The notes under the pieces: generated by a model
Seen by the model: the letters and a program-made list of their open reading frames with translations, nothing else
Database searches by the model: none
Told to the model about the DNA's origin: nothing
Assembly (NCBI GenBank): GCA_958349055.1
Contig: CATWBO010000006.1
Location: 1-64,000 of the forward strand
DNA from: an uncultured bacterium
GTDB lineage: Bacteria; Actinomycetota; Coriobacteriia; Coriobacteriales; Coriobacteriaceae
Direction: 5' to 3'
DNA length: 64,000 nucleotides
Part shown: positions 1 to 8,288 of the stretch, piece by piece
How positions within the stretch are numbered: position 1 is the stretch's first letter
Layout of the letters: the number at the start of each line of letters is the position of its first letter
Program-made: the position numbers and the translations under genes

Positions 1-32
1 GGGATTGGTCAATCTCGGCCGACTATATTTGG

Positions 33-908
33 CTAAATTATTCCGACGCTAACACGGCCGCGATACTCGCCGAGCAGGTCCACGCGCAGGTTGCAGCCAA
101 GTGCACCCACGAGCGTGGGGTCGATCGCCACGGCAACGGCCAACGGGTCGTGCAGCGCGCAGCCGCCCAAATAGGGCGCGTTCATCTCGTATGAGCCAAT
201 GTAGTGCTCGACCATACCCGCAAACGCGCAGCCCGCCATGGTGCCCGAACCCGTCCAGCCAGCGATATCGCGGCGCGTAAGCACCACGCGATGCGTCACG
301 TCCAGACCGACCATGGTGAGCTTGCGGCCCGAGCGCAGCACGGCGTCGGCGGCCTCGGGATCGCTTGCCATGTTGGCCTCGGCGCCCGCGCTCACGTTGC
401 CGGGCACGGTAAGGGCGCCGCCCATCACGACCACGCGGCCGATGGACATCATCGCCGCCGCATCGCGCTCCAAGGCAAGCGCCAAGTTTGAGAGCGGGCC
501 GGTTGCCACATAGACCAGATCGGGGCCATAGGTGCGTGCGGCATCGATCAGATAATCGACCGCCGCGTTACCATCGGCCGATGTCGCCCCCACCGGCTCG
601 TAGGGCGATGCGGGCACGCTCGCGCCGCCAATGCCGTTTTTACCATGGATGAGCGTGGTGGACGCCGGCGGCGTATAGGGCTCATTCGCCTTAATGGGAC
701 GATCGGCGCCCAGGTACACCGGCACCTCGGGACGGCCCAACAGGTCAAGCACCGCCAGACAGTTATGCGCCGACTGCTCGACGCGCACGTTGCCAAAGCA
801 CGTGGTAATACCGACGAGCTCCACCTCGGGGCTCGCGATGGCGTAGGCGAGCGCCATGGCGTCGTCCACGCCCATATCCAAATCAAGGATCAGCTTCTTG
901 GTTGCCAT
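33..908 (-). CDS. Inosine/uridine-preferring nucleoside hydrolase family protein
   Basis: Hydrolyses the N-glycosidic bond of ribonucleosides to free base and ribose in the cytoplasm (family knowledge). The N-terminal Ca2+/ribose-binding signature DLDMGVDDAMAL is clear at about residues 9-20, and the C-terminal HDPLAVA motif holds the conserved His-Asp. An upstream GGAG sits 7 nt before ATG 908. The gene starts 4 bp after the ribokinase stop, so ribose released here would be phosphorylated by the upstream neighbour. At 291 residues it is about 20-40 residues shorter than usual members: translation stops soon after EYRGRVS, where homologues normally continue with a last beta-strand and helix. 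The substrate base cannot be read from sequence. Confidence 0.9.
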   Translation of the reverse strand: MATKKLILDLDMGVDDAMALAYAIASPEVELVGITTCFGNVRVEQSAHNCLAVLDLLGRPEVPVYLGADRPIKANEPYTPPASTTLIHGKNGIGGASVPASPYEPVGATSADGNAAVDYLIDAARTYGPDLVYVATGPLSNLALALERDAAAMMSIGRVVVMGGALTVPGNVSAGAEANMASDPEAADAVLRSGRKLTMVGLDVTHRVVLTRRDIAGWTGSGTMAGCAFAGMVEHYIGSYEMNAPYLGGCALHDPLAVAVAIDPTLVGALGCNLRVDLLGEYRGRVSVGII

Positions 909-912
909 TGTT

Positions 913-1902
913 CTACTCCGCTTCTCCGTCTAAACCGTCTAAACCAAACTTATGTTCAACTTCGGCGCGCGTGGGAATCGATTGCTGAGCACCCAGGCGC
1001 GACACCGTCACCGCCGAGGCGCGAGCGCCCGCGGCCATGCACTCAAAGAGAGGCAAGCCCTGCAGCCGAGCCGCCGCAAGTGCGCCGATAAACGTATCGC
1101 CCGCAGCCGTCGTGTCGACCACCTCGCTGGAGAGCGCCGGCATGCGCAGCAGCCCTCCGTCATCGCCGAGCGTAACCGACCCGGATCCGCCCAGCGTGAT
1201 GACCGCGGCACCGGCGCCCTTGGCGAGCAAAGCCCCAAGCGCGGCCACGCAGCTCGCGTCATCCGTGGGCAAGATGCCCGTCAGCGCCTGGCACTCGGTC
1301 TCGTTGGGACAAACCAAGTCGACCGCAGACCACGCTCCCGCCGGCAGGTCGCACGCCGGCGCCGGGTTAAAGACCGTATAGAACCCCAGCCTGTGGGCGC
1401 AAGAGAGCGCCGCGGCCGCGGCCATCAGGTCGCATTCGCCCTGGGCGATAAAGACGCTGCCGGCCGCCGGGGCGAGGTCGCAGATATTGGCGTCGAGCTC
1501 ATCGGCCACCAGATAGCGCAGCGCGCAGGCAACGTCCTCGCCCGAAAGCGCATGGTTGGCGCCCGGCGATAACACGATGCGGTTGTCGTTCTCGCAGCGA
1601 ATGATAGTCGCGGCGCCCGTCTCCACGTCGTCGCGACGCGCCACAAACTCAACGCCCACGCCGGCATCTTGGAGCCCCGCCACCAGTGCGTCACCAAATG
1701 TATCGCGCCCGACGGCGCCGATCATGCACGTGCGCGCACCCATGCGCGCGGCGGCGACAGCCTGGTTTGCACCCTTGCCGCCGGCGTTGGTGATAAAACC
1801 GCTTCCGCCGACGGTCTCGCCCGCACGCGGCATGCGCTCGCACGCCACCGAAAGGTCCATGTTCATGCTGCCGAACACCGCAACGATGCCGCGATCTGCC
1901 AT
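913..1902 (-). CDS. rbsK: Ribokinase (PfkB family)
   Basis: Phosphorylates D-ribose to ribose-5-phosphate. PfkB signature 1 is visible as NAGGKGANQAVAAARMGA near the N-terminus, and signature 2 as DTTAAGDTFIGALAA with the catalytic Asp. The usual DTTGAGD reads DTTAAGD, a tolerated change. I chose ATG 1902 because AGGAGG lies 6 nt upstream; a longer in-frame start at 1935 would place this ribosome site inside the gene. It forms an operon with the downstream nucleoside hydrolase (4-bp gap), which fits nucleoside salvage rather than free ribose uptake, since no ribose transporter is adjacent. Confidence 0.92.
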   Translation of the reverse strand: MADRGIVAVFGSMNMDLSVACERMPRAGETVGGSGFITNAGGKGANQAVAAARMGARTCMIGAVGRDTFGDALVAGLQDAGVGVEFVARRDDVETGAATIIRCENDNRIVLSPGANHALSGEDVACALRYLVADELDANICDLAPAAGSVFIAQGECDLMAAAAALSCAHRLGFYTVFNPAPACDLPAGAWSAVDLVCPNETECQALTGILPTDDASCVAALGALLAKGAGAAVITLGGSGSVTLGDDGGLLRMPALSSEVVDTTAAGDTFIGALAAARLQGLPLFECMAAGARASAVTVSRLGAQQSIPTRAEVEHKFGLDGLDGEAE

Positions 1903-2088
1903 GGAAACCTCCTCATCCGCGGGCTTTTTGCCCACCGTCGGCCGTCAATCGTATGCTTTCGCACCTCTATAACTTTAGTTCACTTTGATGTGAACGCGCG
2001 CTTGAGGTTGCGCCAGCAGCAAGCATTCACAGGAGCAGGCGGCTACAATGAATACGTGCTGATTATTCTCGTCATTGGATGATGTTTT

Positions 2089-4305
2089 ATGGAACAATTC
2101 CCGCAATCGAGCTCACGCGGCCGACGCCGCACGGGCAACGAACCGGCGCCGCACGAACGTCCGCGGGCCGAGCGCCGCACCGGCGGCTCGCGACGCGCCC
2201 CGAGCCCTCATCGTGCGCCCGCCAACAAAGCGGACCATGCCAGCGCCGCCACCGCAGACCAGACGCCCGCTCGTCCCAAATCCCGCTACATCCCCGCCCT
2301 CGACGGCCTGCGCACGCTCGCCGTTGTCGCGGTGGTGCTCTATCACCTCAACCTCACATGGGCGCAAGGCGGCTTGCTCGGCGTCACGATCTTTTTCGTG
2401 CTTTCGGGCTATCTGATCACGCGCCTGCTGCTCAACGAAGTCGCCAAGACCGGACGCATCGACCTCAAGAGCTTCTGGATTCGCCGCATCCGCCGCCTGT
2501 TCCCCGCCGTAGTGACCGTCGTGGTGGTGACCTGCGCGCTGTGCACGATCTTTAACCACGTGATGCTCACCAAGATGCGTCCCGACATCCTGCCGTCGCT
2601 GCTGTTCTTCAACAACTGGTGGCAGATTGCGCAGGACGTCTCGTACTTCAACGCCTTGGGCGATCCCTCGCCGCTCACGCACTTTTGGTCGCTTGCCATC
2701 GAGGAACAGTTCTACCTCATCTGGCCGCCGCTGCTGTTTGCCATGGTATCCATGCATGTGAGCAAACCCAACACGCGCCGCGTGGTTCTGGGCCTTGCCG
2801 CGGTTTCCGCCGTCGCCATGATGGTGCTCTACAACCCCGCCGCCGATCCCAGCCGCGTGTACTACGGCACCGACACCCGCGTGTTCTCGCTGCTGCTGGG
2901 CGCCTGGATGGCCTTTATCCCCGATCGCGACCTGGCGCCCGTGCGCCTCGCGCGTCGCCTGGGGCTCGACCGCCTGGTCGACGCTGCCAAACGTGGTAAG
3001 AACGTCGAGAGCAAACAGGGCACGACGGCCGACGATGCAGCCGAGACCGCCCCGATGCAGCCGAGTGCCCTCGTGCGTTTTTGGTCCTCGCCCGCATCCA
3101 TCGATGTACTGGGCATCGTGGGCCTGATTGGCCTTGCCGCCATGGTCGCGCTCACCAACGGCTACACGGCGTTCCAGTATCGCGGCGGCACGCTGCTGTG
3201 CTCCATCCTCACGCTCATGGTCATCGCGGCCTGCGTGCAGCCCCAGGGAATGGTGGCCCGCGCGCTATCCGCCGAGCCGCTCGTATGGGTTGGCAAGCGC
3301 TCGTACAGCATCTACCTGTGGCACTATCCGCTGCTGCTGCTCATGAACCCGGTTGCCAACATCAACGATACGCCCTGGTGGCAGTATATTTTGCAGGTAC
3401 TGCTGGTGGTAGCCGTGGCCGAATGCTCCTACCGCTTTATCGAGACGCCGTTTAGGAAGGGCGCCTTTGGGCGCACTGTCTCCGAGTTCCGCGATGGCAC
3501 CACCACGCCCGCCAACTGGGTGCGCTCGCATATTCCTGCGTGTGCCACTTGCGGCATCGTGCTTGTCATCGCGCTGGGCGGCCTGGTCTTTGTGCCGGAA
3601 ACCTCCGCGCTCAGTGGCGAGGGCGCCGAAGTCCTCAACAAGGAAGCTAAAAACGCCGCACCCACGGACCAACAGGCAGCCGACGACACCGACAAGGACA
3701 ACGATGGCTTCCCCGATGGCTCCTACGACCTGCTCATGATCGGCGACTCCGTGTCGCTACGTGCCGTGGATTCCTTTGACGGCGTGTTCCCGCACAGCCA
3801 CATCGATGCCGAAAAGGGCCGCCAGTTCGATGCGGGCCGCGCGACATTTGAGGGCTATATCCAGCAGAATCTTGCCGGCAAAATCGTGGTCTTTGCCCTG
3901 GGTACCAACGGCTTGGTGACCGATGACCAAATCGATGCCATCATGGCCGATGCGGGAGACAAGCGCATTGTCGTGTTTGTAAACACGCGCAGCCCGCAGC
4001 CGTGGGTTGGCTCGACCAACCAGGCCATTGCCAACGCCGCCACGCGCTACAAGAATGTGCGCGTTATCGACTGGTACGGATACAGCGCCAACCGAAATGA
4101 CCTGTTCGATGGCGACGGCACGCACCTGTCGACCACCGGTGTGACCGAATACCTCAACTTGATTCACGACGCGGTCAAGAAGGACCTGCCCGTGCACCCC
4201 GAGGATCACGTCAACGACCCGCAGCCGGCAGCCGTCAAGTCTGCCACCGACGCGCTCGTCAATGCGCTCGCTCTCAAGCCGCACAAGCTGGGCGCCGACA
4301 AGTAA
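2089..4305 (+). CDS. Surface O-acyltransferase, acyltransferase-3 domain plus SGNH-like domain (OafA/OatA type)
   Basis: A 738-residue membrane protein that probably transfers acyl (acetyl) groups to a cell-surface glycan. Residues 1-62 are a basic, Arg/Pro-rich, probably disordered tail. The acyltransferase-3 domain starts at YIPALDGLRTLAVVAVVLYH with the conserved His, followed by about ten membrane segments (GVTIFFVLSGYLITRLL, FWSLAIEEQFYLIWP). The C-terminal third has SGNH-type blocks: IGDSVSLRA, FALGTNG and DGTHLS, supplying Ser and Asp-x-x-His. This arrangement matches OatA-like peptidoglycan or polysaccharide O-acetyltransferases. The ribosome-binding site before ATG 2089 is weak, so the start is not certain. 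Acceptor polymer unknown. Confidence 0.85.
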   Translation: MEQFPQSSSRGRRRTGNEPAPHERPRAERRTGGSRRAPSPHRAPANKADHASAATADQTPARPKSRYIPALDGLRTLAVVAVVLYHLNLTWAQGGLLGVTIFFVLSGYLITRLLLNEVAKTGRIDLKSFWIRRIRRLFPAVVTVVVVTCALCTIFNHVMLTKMRPDILPSLLFFNNWWQIAQDVSYFNALGDPSPLTHFWSLAIEEQFYLIWPPLLFAMVSMHVSKPNTRRVVLGLAAVSAVAMMVLYNPAADPSRVYYGTDTRVFSLLLGAWMAFIPDRDLAPVRLARRLGLDRLVDAAKRGKNVESKQGTTADDAAETAPMQPSALVRFWSSPASIDVLGIVGLIGLAAMVALTNGYTAFQYRGGTLLCSILTLMVIAACVQPQGMVARALSAEPLVWVGKRSYSIYLWHYPLLLLMNPVANINDTPWWQYILQVLLVVAVAECSYRFIETPFRKGAFGRTVSEFRDGTTTPANWVRSHIPACATCGIVLVIALGGLVFVPETSALSGEGAEVLNKEAKNAAPTDQQAADDTDKDNDGFPDGSYDLLMIGDSVSLRAVDSFDGVFPHSHIDAEKGRQFDAGRATFEGYIQQNLAGKIVVFALGTNGLVTDDQIDAIMADAGDKRIVVFVNTRSPQPWVGSTNQAIANAATRYKNVRVIDWYGYSANRNDLFDGDGTHLSTTGVTEYLNLIHDAVKKDLPVHPEDHVNDPQPAAVKSATDALVNALALKPHKLGADK

Positions 4306-4328
4306 CCTGCAGCGCAAACTTCCCACAT

Positions 4329-4366
4329 CCGGAGGGGGTGCCTGCCACGGCAGGCACCCCCTCCGG
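4329..4366. repeat. Perfect 38-bp palindrome
   Basis: Two 18-base arms (starting CCGGAGGGGGTGCCTGCC) are separated by 2 bases, 24 bp after the acyltransferase stop. There is no T-run on either side, so it is not a standard intrinsic terminator, although a stem this strong could still stop transcription or stabilise the mRNA 3' end. Confidence 0.7.
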
Positions 4367-4538
4367 CAGTTAGGGACGTTCCTTATGTGCCGGCACCTAG
4401 GGACACTCTTGGCACAGCCGAGGAACGCCCTCCTTGCGACCAAATTCTGGGCGCCTCGCCACCCCGAGCGTTGTTTCCAAGCCCACACCCGCAGCAAACA
4501 ACCCAAAATCACTCTTTTCGAGCCGACTCCAAGAGGTC

Positions 4539-4768
4539 GTGGACAAAAAGTGGCAAATATGAGTACTGTTGCCATTTTAGTAGCAGGCAAAACCACCCAA
4601 AATGGCGCCCCTGCGGTAGCGCGCTACCCTTCCAGTTGGCCAGAATGTCCGGCTTAGGACTTGGAGCTCCGCTTTTAATGAACAGATTTTTAGCTATGTT
4701 CATTATTTTCTTGGTCGTAAATGCTATCGGTCAGGCAACAGTACTCATATTTGGCATTTTTTGTCCAC
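4539..4768. repeat. 230-bp element with 35-bp inverted ends
   Basis: Left arm 4539-4573 and right arm 4734-4768 are inverted copies with 33 of 35 positions complementary (core ACAGTACTCATATTTG). An internal AATGAACA/TGTTCATT hairpin lies at 4677-4704. The interior has no sizeable reading frame. The size and long inverted ends resemble a MITE-like non-autonomous element. No obvious target duplication was found. Confidence 0.65.
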
Positions 4769-4803
4769 TCACATATTACTAACCCCCTATAACAGGCAAA
4801 ATG

Positions 4804-4830
4804 CAGGCCGCAGCCCATGGCAGCGGCCTG
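4804..4830 (-). terminator. Intrinsic terminator of the NRMT gene
   Basis: CAGGCCGC and GCGGCCTG pair around an 11-base loop. On the minus strand the stem is followed by GCATTTTGCC. It lies about 20 bp past the stop codon. Confidence 0.6.
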
Positions 4831-4850
4831 TTTGGAGTCCAAAAGAGGCG

Positions 4851-6113
4851 CTAAGCGCTGTAGCCCATCGCCTGCAGAACAAACATGACGACCGTCAGCA
4901 CCGTAATCACGGCGACAGTCGCCCAAGTGAGCACGTTCCACACGCGGCCGTTGCGGTTGGCACCCATAATGTGACGGTCGGCGGCGATAACCACCTGGAA
5001 CACCAGAACCACGGGCAGCAGCACGCCATTGATGACCTGTGAGGTCATCATAATCTGGAACAGGTCGACGCCAGGCATGAGCACCAGCACGGCAGAAATA
5101 CCGATGATGGCAGTAATGATGCCGCGATAGACCGGGGCCTCGTCCCAGCTGCGGTCGGCACCGCGCTCCCAGCCAAATGCCTCGCAAATGGCGCTCGACG
5201 TAACGCCCGGCAGCACGCAGGCAGCCAAGAAGCTCGCCGCGACCAGGCCCGAGGCAAACAGTACCGTAGACCACTGACCCGCAATAGGCTCCAGCGCGCG
5301 GGCAGCATCGGCAGCATCGCTAATCTGAATACCCGCCGGGAACAACACCGTGCCAGTCGTGATGATAATAAAGCCGGCAATGATATCGGCAGCGATCGAG
5401 CCGCTCACGGTATCAATACGCTGCAGCACGATGTCGTCCTCGCCCGCGTTCTTATCGACCACGTTGTTCTGAGCCAAAAAGATCATCCACGGTGCGATGG
5501 TGGTACCGATCGTTGCGACCACGAGCGACACGTAGCTGGGGTCGTTTTGAATATTGGGGACGACTAAGTCGACCGCGACCTCACCCCAGTTGGGGCCGGC
5601 CATAAACGCGGCGACGATGTAGGTCACGAACACGCAGCTTACCAGCAGCAAAATCTTCTCGATGCGCTGGAAACTGCCCGACATGGTAAGCATCCACACC
5701 AGCAGCGCCACGAGCGGCACCGAAATGCTCGCCGGAACGCCAAACAGAGCAAGGCCGCTCGCGATACCCGCGAACTCCGAGATGGTCACCGCCGTGTTGG
5801 CGATCAGCAGCGCCGCCATGGCCAGCACGCTCTTGCGCACACCAAAGCGCTCGCGAATGAGCGACGCCAGGCCCTTACCCGTGACGCAGCCGCAACGCGC
5901 CGCAGTCTCTTGCGTCACGATGAGCAGCACGGTCATGACGGGAAGCATCCAGAGCATCTTGTAACCATAGCTGGCGCCGGCGCTGGAATACGTAGCGATG
6001 CCGCCGGCGTCATTACCCGAAAGCGCCGCCAACAGACCGGGGCCCATAGCGCCAAAGATGGCGGCGATGGTCAGCTTTTGCTTGGCGCCCGCCTTTTGCT
6101 TCGTGTTTTGCAC
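4851..6113 (-). CDS. NRAMP-family transporter of the NRMT (Mg2+/Mn2+) type
   Basis: A 420-residue multispanning protein with the NRAMP fold signature GPGLLAAL in helix 1 and the helix 6 region TIGTTIAPWMIF. The classical transition-metal site is absent: helix 1 DPGN reads DAGG (residues 35-38), and the helix 6 Met-Pro-His reads Ala-Pro-Trp (207-209). Loss of the metal-selective methionine is the pattern of NRMTs, a distant NRAMP clade characterised as Mg2+/Mn2+ transporters, including one from the related coriobacterium Eggerthella lenta (established knowledge). I chose GTG 6113, preceded by AGGTGG; the gene follows the MgtE-like gene by 8 bp, so the two are cotranscribed. The call as a Mg transporter is inference from these residues and that neighbour. 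Confidence 0.85.
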   Translation of the reverse strand: MQNTKQKAGAKQKLTIAAIFGAMGPGLLAALSGNDAGGIATYSSAGASYGYKMLWMLPVMTVLLIVTQETAARCGCVTGKGLASLIRERFGVRKSVLAMAALLIANTAVTISEFAGIASGLALFGVPASISVPLVALLVWMLTMSGSFQRIEKILLLVSCVFVTYIVAAFMAGPNWGEVAVDLVVPNIQNDPSYVSLVVATIGTTIAPWMIFLAQNNVVDKNAGEDDIVLQRIDTVSGSIAADIIAGFIIITTGTVLFPAGIQISDAADAARALEPIAGQWSTVLFASGLVAASFLAACVLPGVTSSAICEAFGWERGADRSWDEAPVYRGIITAIIGISAVLVLMPGVDLFQIMMTSQVINGVLLPVVLVFQVVIAADRHIMGANRNGRVWNVLTWATVAVITVLTVVMFVLQAMGYSA

Positions 6114-6121
6114 GCGACCAC

Positions 6122-7966
6122 CTATCCCATGACCGACATGGTGAGCAGCACCGCGGCGATGCAGTACGCCACGCACGAGATCATGACGGCGATGACGTTC
6201 ATGGCGGTACCCGACGTGTTAAGGTCGTGCTCATCGCGCCAGAACAGCACCATCAGGTAAATCACGGCGCTCATGTTGCCCACCAGGCAGATGATGGCGG
6301 CAATGTTAAAGCAGCCGGTAAAGAGCTGCTCCTCAAACATAGAGGCATCGGGGAACGCGGCGGTGCGCACCAGCTGCGCGCACAGGTAAGTAACAAGCGA
6401 AAGGATCAGGCCCATACCCGTGCTCTGGAAGAAGAATCCCAGGTACGGTTTGGGCTCGTCGTCATGGCCGTCGTACTCGAGGAAGTAGTTCTTGACGAAC
6501 GACACCATGCGCGAGGCAGCCAACAGCACGAGCGGCATGGCGCACATGGGGAACACCACCAGATGCGCGGAGTCCAGCGCCGTCCCCAGCACCGTCGCCA
6601 TAATGCACGAGGCGATGCCCCACACGACGACCCAGTACTGACGATGCACGAACCAGCTGAGCACGTTCGTCGAGTCGTCCGACGCGCTATCGCCCGAGCC
6701 GACACCGGCGATCTGCAAGTCCTCCTGATGCTCCTCGGCGATAACGTCCATGGCGTCGTCGAAGGTCACGATACCCAGGATATGACGGTTCTCGTCGCAG
6801 ACAGGGATGGCAACCAGGTCGTACTTGGTCATCTCGTCCGTCACGTCTTCCTGGTCCTCGTCGGGCGACACGTAGACCAGATCGCGATAGGCGAGCTGGC
6901 CCAGCGTGGCGTCGCGGTCGGCCACGATCAGCGTGCGCAGCGAAAGCACGCCCGTCAGCATGCCGCTCGGATCCTCGGTATAGACGTAATAGACACTCTC
7001 AAAATCCTCGTCGAGTTTGCGAATCGCCTCGATGGCATCGCCGACCGTCGCCGTGGCGGGCAGCGAGACAAACTCCGAGGTCATGATGCGGCCGGCGGTG
7101 TTGTCCTCGTAGCCCAGCAGGTTACGAATCGCCTTCTCCTCCTTGACGCCCATCAGGCGCAGGAGCTTCTCGGCCTTCTCGTAGCTGAGCTCGTCGATCA
7201 GGTCGGCGGCGTCGTCCGGGTCCATCATGGCCAGCATCGACGATGCGTCCGTGTCGGACAGGCCCTCGAGCATCTCGGTCATGAGCTCGTCGTCATCGAA
7301 CTCCGAGATGGCCTCGGCGGCCTGTGCCGTATCGAGCTGCGCGAACACCTGCGCGCGCAGGCGCGGGTCGAGCTGCTCGATGATGTCAGCGATGTCGGCA
7401 GGATGCAGCTCGCCAAGCGTCTTGTGCGACACCGAGAGCTGGATGTTCTTAGTCGAGCGATCGAGCAGGTCCATGTAAGACCAGGCGATAATGTCCTCGC
7501 TGAGCGGCTTGCCCAAGTGCTTCATAAAGCCCTCGACGACGTGCTCGAGCGCGGGGCTAATCGCGCGTAGCAGGCCGCGGGCACCGACCTCGGCACCCAG
7601 CAGGCGCAGCTGGTTTTCGCCCGACATGGAGAACTTGATGTCGTTTACGCGCACGACCTTCATGCCCTGCGTATCGACGATCTGCTTATTGAGAACGTCG
7701 CGCGCCAGCAACAGCTCGGTCGGCTGCAGGTACGAAAAACGGATTTCGGTGGCCGGCGACTTAAGATGAACGCCCGTTTCGTCGATACGGTCGACCCATT
7801 TGCGCCAGCTGATCATAAACGGCGTCTTGCCGGGACCACGGAACGCGAGCGACGTCACGTGCGGAAAAACTTCGCCGGTTGCAATGCCAAAATCGTTAAC
7901 CACGCCGAGCTTTTCGCCATCGACGTCCAAGACCGGCAATTTGAGCATCTCACTCAGATAATTCAA
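6122..7966 (-). CDS. MgtE-like protein: PRC-barrel, MgtE-N, CBS pair and divergent membrane domain
   Basis: A 614-residue protein. About residues 1-180 hold two PRC-barrel-like repeats (LPVLDVDGEKLGVVNDFG; NKQIVDTQGMKVVRVNDI). MgtE N-terminal helical repeats follow (LHPADIADIIEQLDPRLRAQVF, MDPDDAADLIDELSYEKAEKLL), then a CBS pair (RIMTSEFVSLPATATVGDAI), then about five membrane segments from residue 435. In MgtE the cytosolic part senses Mg2+ and gates the channel. The membrane part here lacks the pore signature GxGGNxGxQ, so channel function is doubtful; it could be a sensor or partner of the NRMT 8 bp downstream. TTG 7966 is used because GGGGAG lies 5 nt before it. Confidence 0.8.
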   Translation of the reverse strand: MNYLSEMLKLPVLDVDGEKLGVVNDFGIATGEVFPHVTSLAFRGPGKTPFMISWRKWVDRIDETGVHLKSPATEIRFSYLQPTELLLARDVLNKQIVDTQGMKVVRVNDIKFSMSGENQLRLLGAEVGARGLLRAISPALEHVVEGFMKHLGKPLSEDIIAWSYMDLLDRSTKNIQLSVSHKTLGELHPADIADIIEQLDPRLRAQVFAQLDTAQAAEAISEFDDDELMTEMLEGLSDTDASSMLAMMDPDDAADLIDELSYEKAEKLLRLMGVKEEKAIRNLLGYEDNTAGRIMTSEFVSLPATATVGDAIEAIRKLDEDFESVYYVYTEDPSGMLTGVLSLRTLIVADRDATLGQLAYRDLVYVSPDEDQEDVTDEMTKYDLVAIPVCDENRHILGIVTFDDAMDVIAEEHQEDLQIAGVGSGDSASDDSTNVLSWFVHRQYWVVVWGIASCIMATVLGTALDSAHLVVFPMCAMPLVLLAASRMVSFVKNYFLEYDGHDDEPKPYLGFFFQSTGMGLILSLVTYLCAQLVRTAAFPDASMFEEQLFTGCFNIAAIICLVGNMSAVIYLMVLFWRDEHDLNTSGTAMNVIAVMISCVAYCIAAVLLTMSVMG

Positions 7967-8288
7967 TGGTGCTCCCCATCATTATTCCTGCGGACTGCGT
8001 GACCATGCCGGCACGCAATCCGTGGACTTTTAGACATGTATACGCATGCGCGGGCGGCACGCCGCTCGGCGCTCACACCCCGTGCACGCGCAGAAAGCAC
8101 CTGCATGGGGTCATCGACTGTATGGTCGAGGTTTGGATTTCACCTGTAACCTTTCTCTTGACCCTCATTAACCGCAGTAACTATAGCATCAGCATCGCGC
8201 TGCGGCACCGAATTTATGCGCTGCACATTGCAGGCATACCAAACGCTGACGTATCCGTGACACAGTCATTGGGGACGTTCTTTAATAA
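7967..8288 (-). promoter_or_regulatory. Structured 5' leader and promoter region of the MgtE-like/NRMT operon
   Basis: 322 bp without a gene, upstream of the TTG start at 7966. On the minus strand it contains several possible stems (TCGACcatacaGTCGA near 8125; CCCCaTGCA pairing with TGCAcGGGG at 8083-8111) and a TATAGT candidate -10 at 8178-8183. A structured leader upstream of Mg-transport genes could be a cation-responsive switch, but I cannot match it to the M-box or yybP-ykoY consensus. A short CATTGGGGACGTTCTTT word (8268-8284) resembles the REP-like arrays elsewhere in the window. Confidence 0.35.

Larger units (their letters stand above)
4306..4850. other. Intergenic junction with palindromic elements
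   Basis: 545 bp between the convergent acyltransferase and NRMT genes. It holds a perfect 18-bp-stem hairpin (4329-4366), a short REP-like stretch of AGGGACGTTCC-type words (4372-4420), a 230-bp element bounded by 35-bp inverted repeats (4539-4768), and a terminator (4804-4830). I see no convincing gene. Confidence 0.7.

Noticed and set aside
4329..4366. Standard rho-independent terminator
   Set aside because: Strong stem, but no T-run on either strand, so it was recorded as a palindrome.
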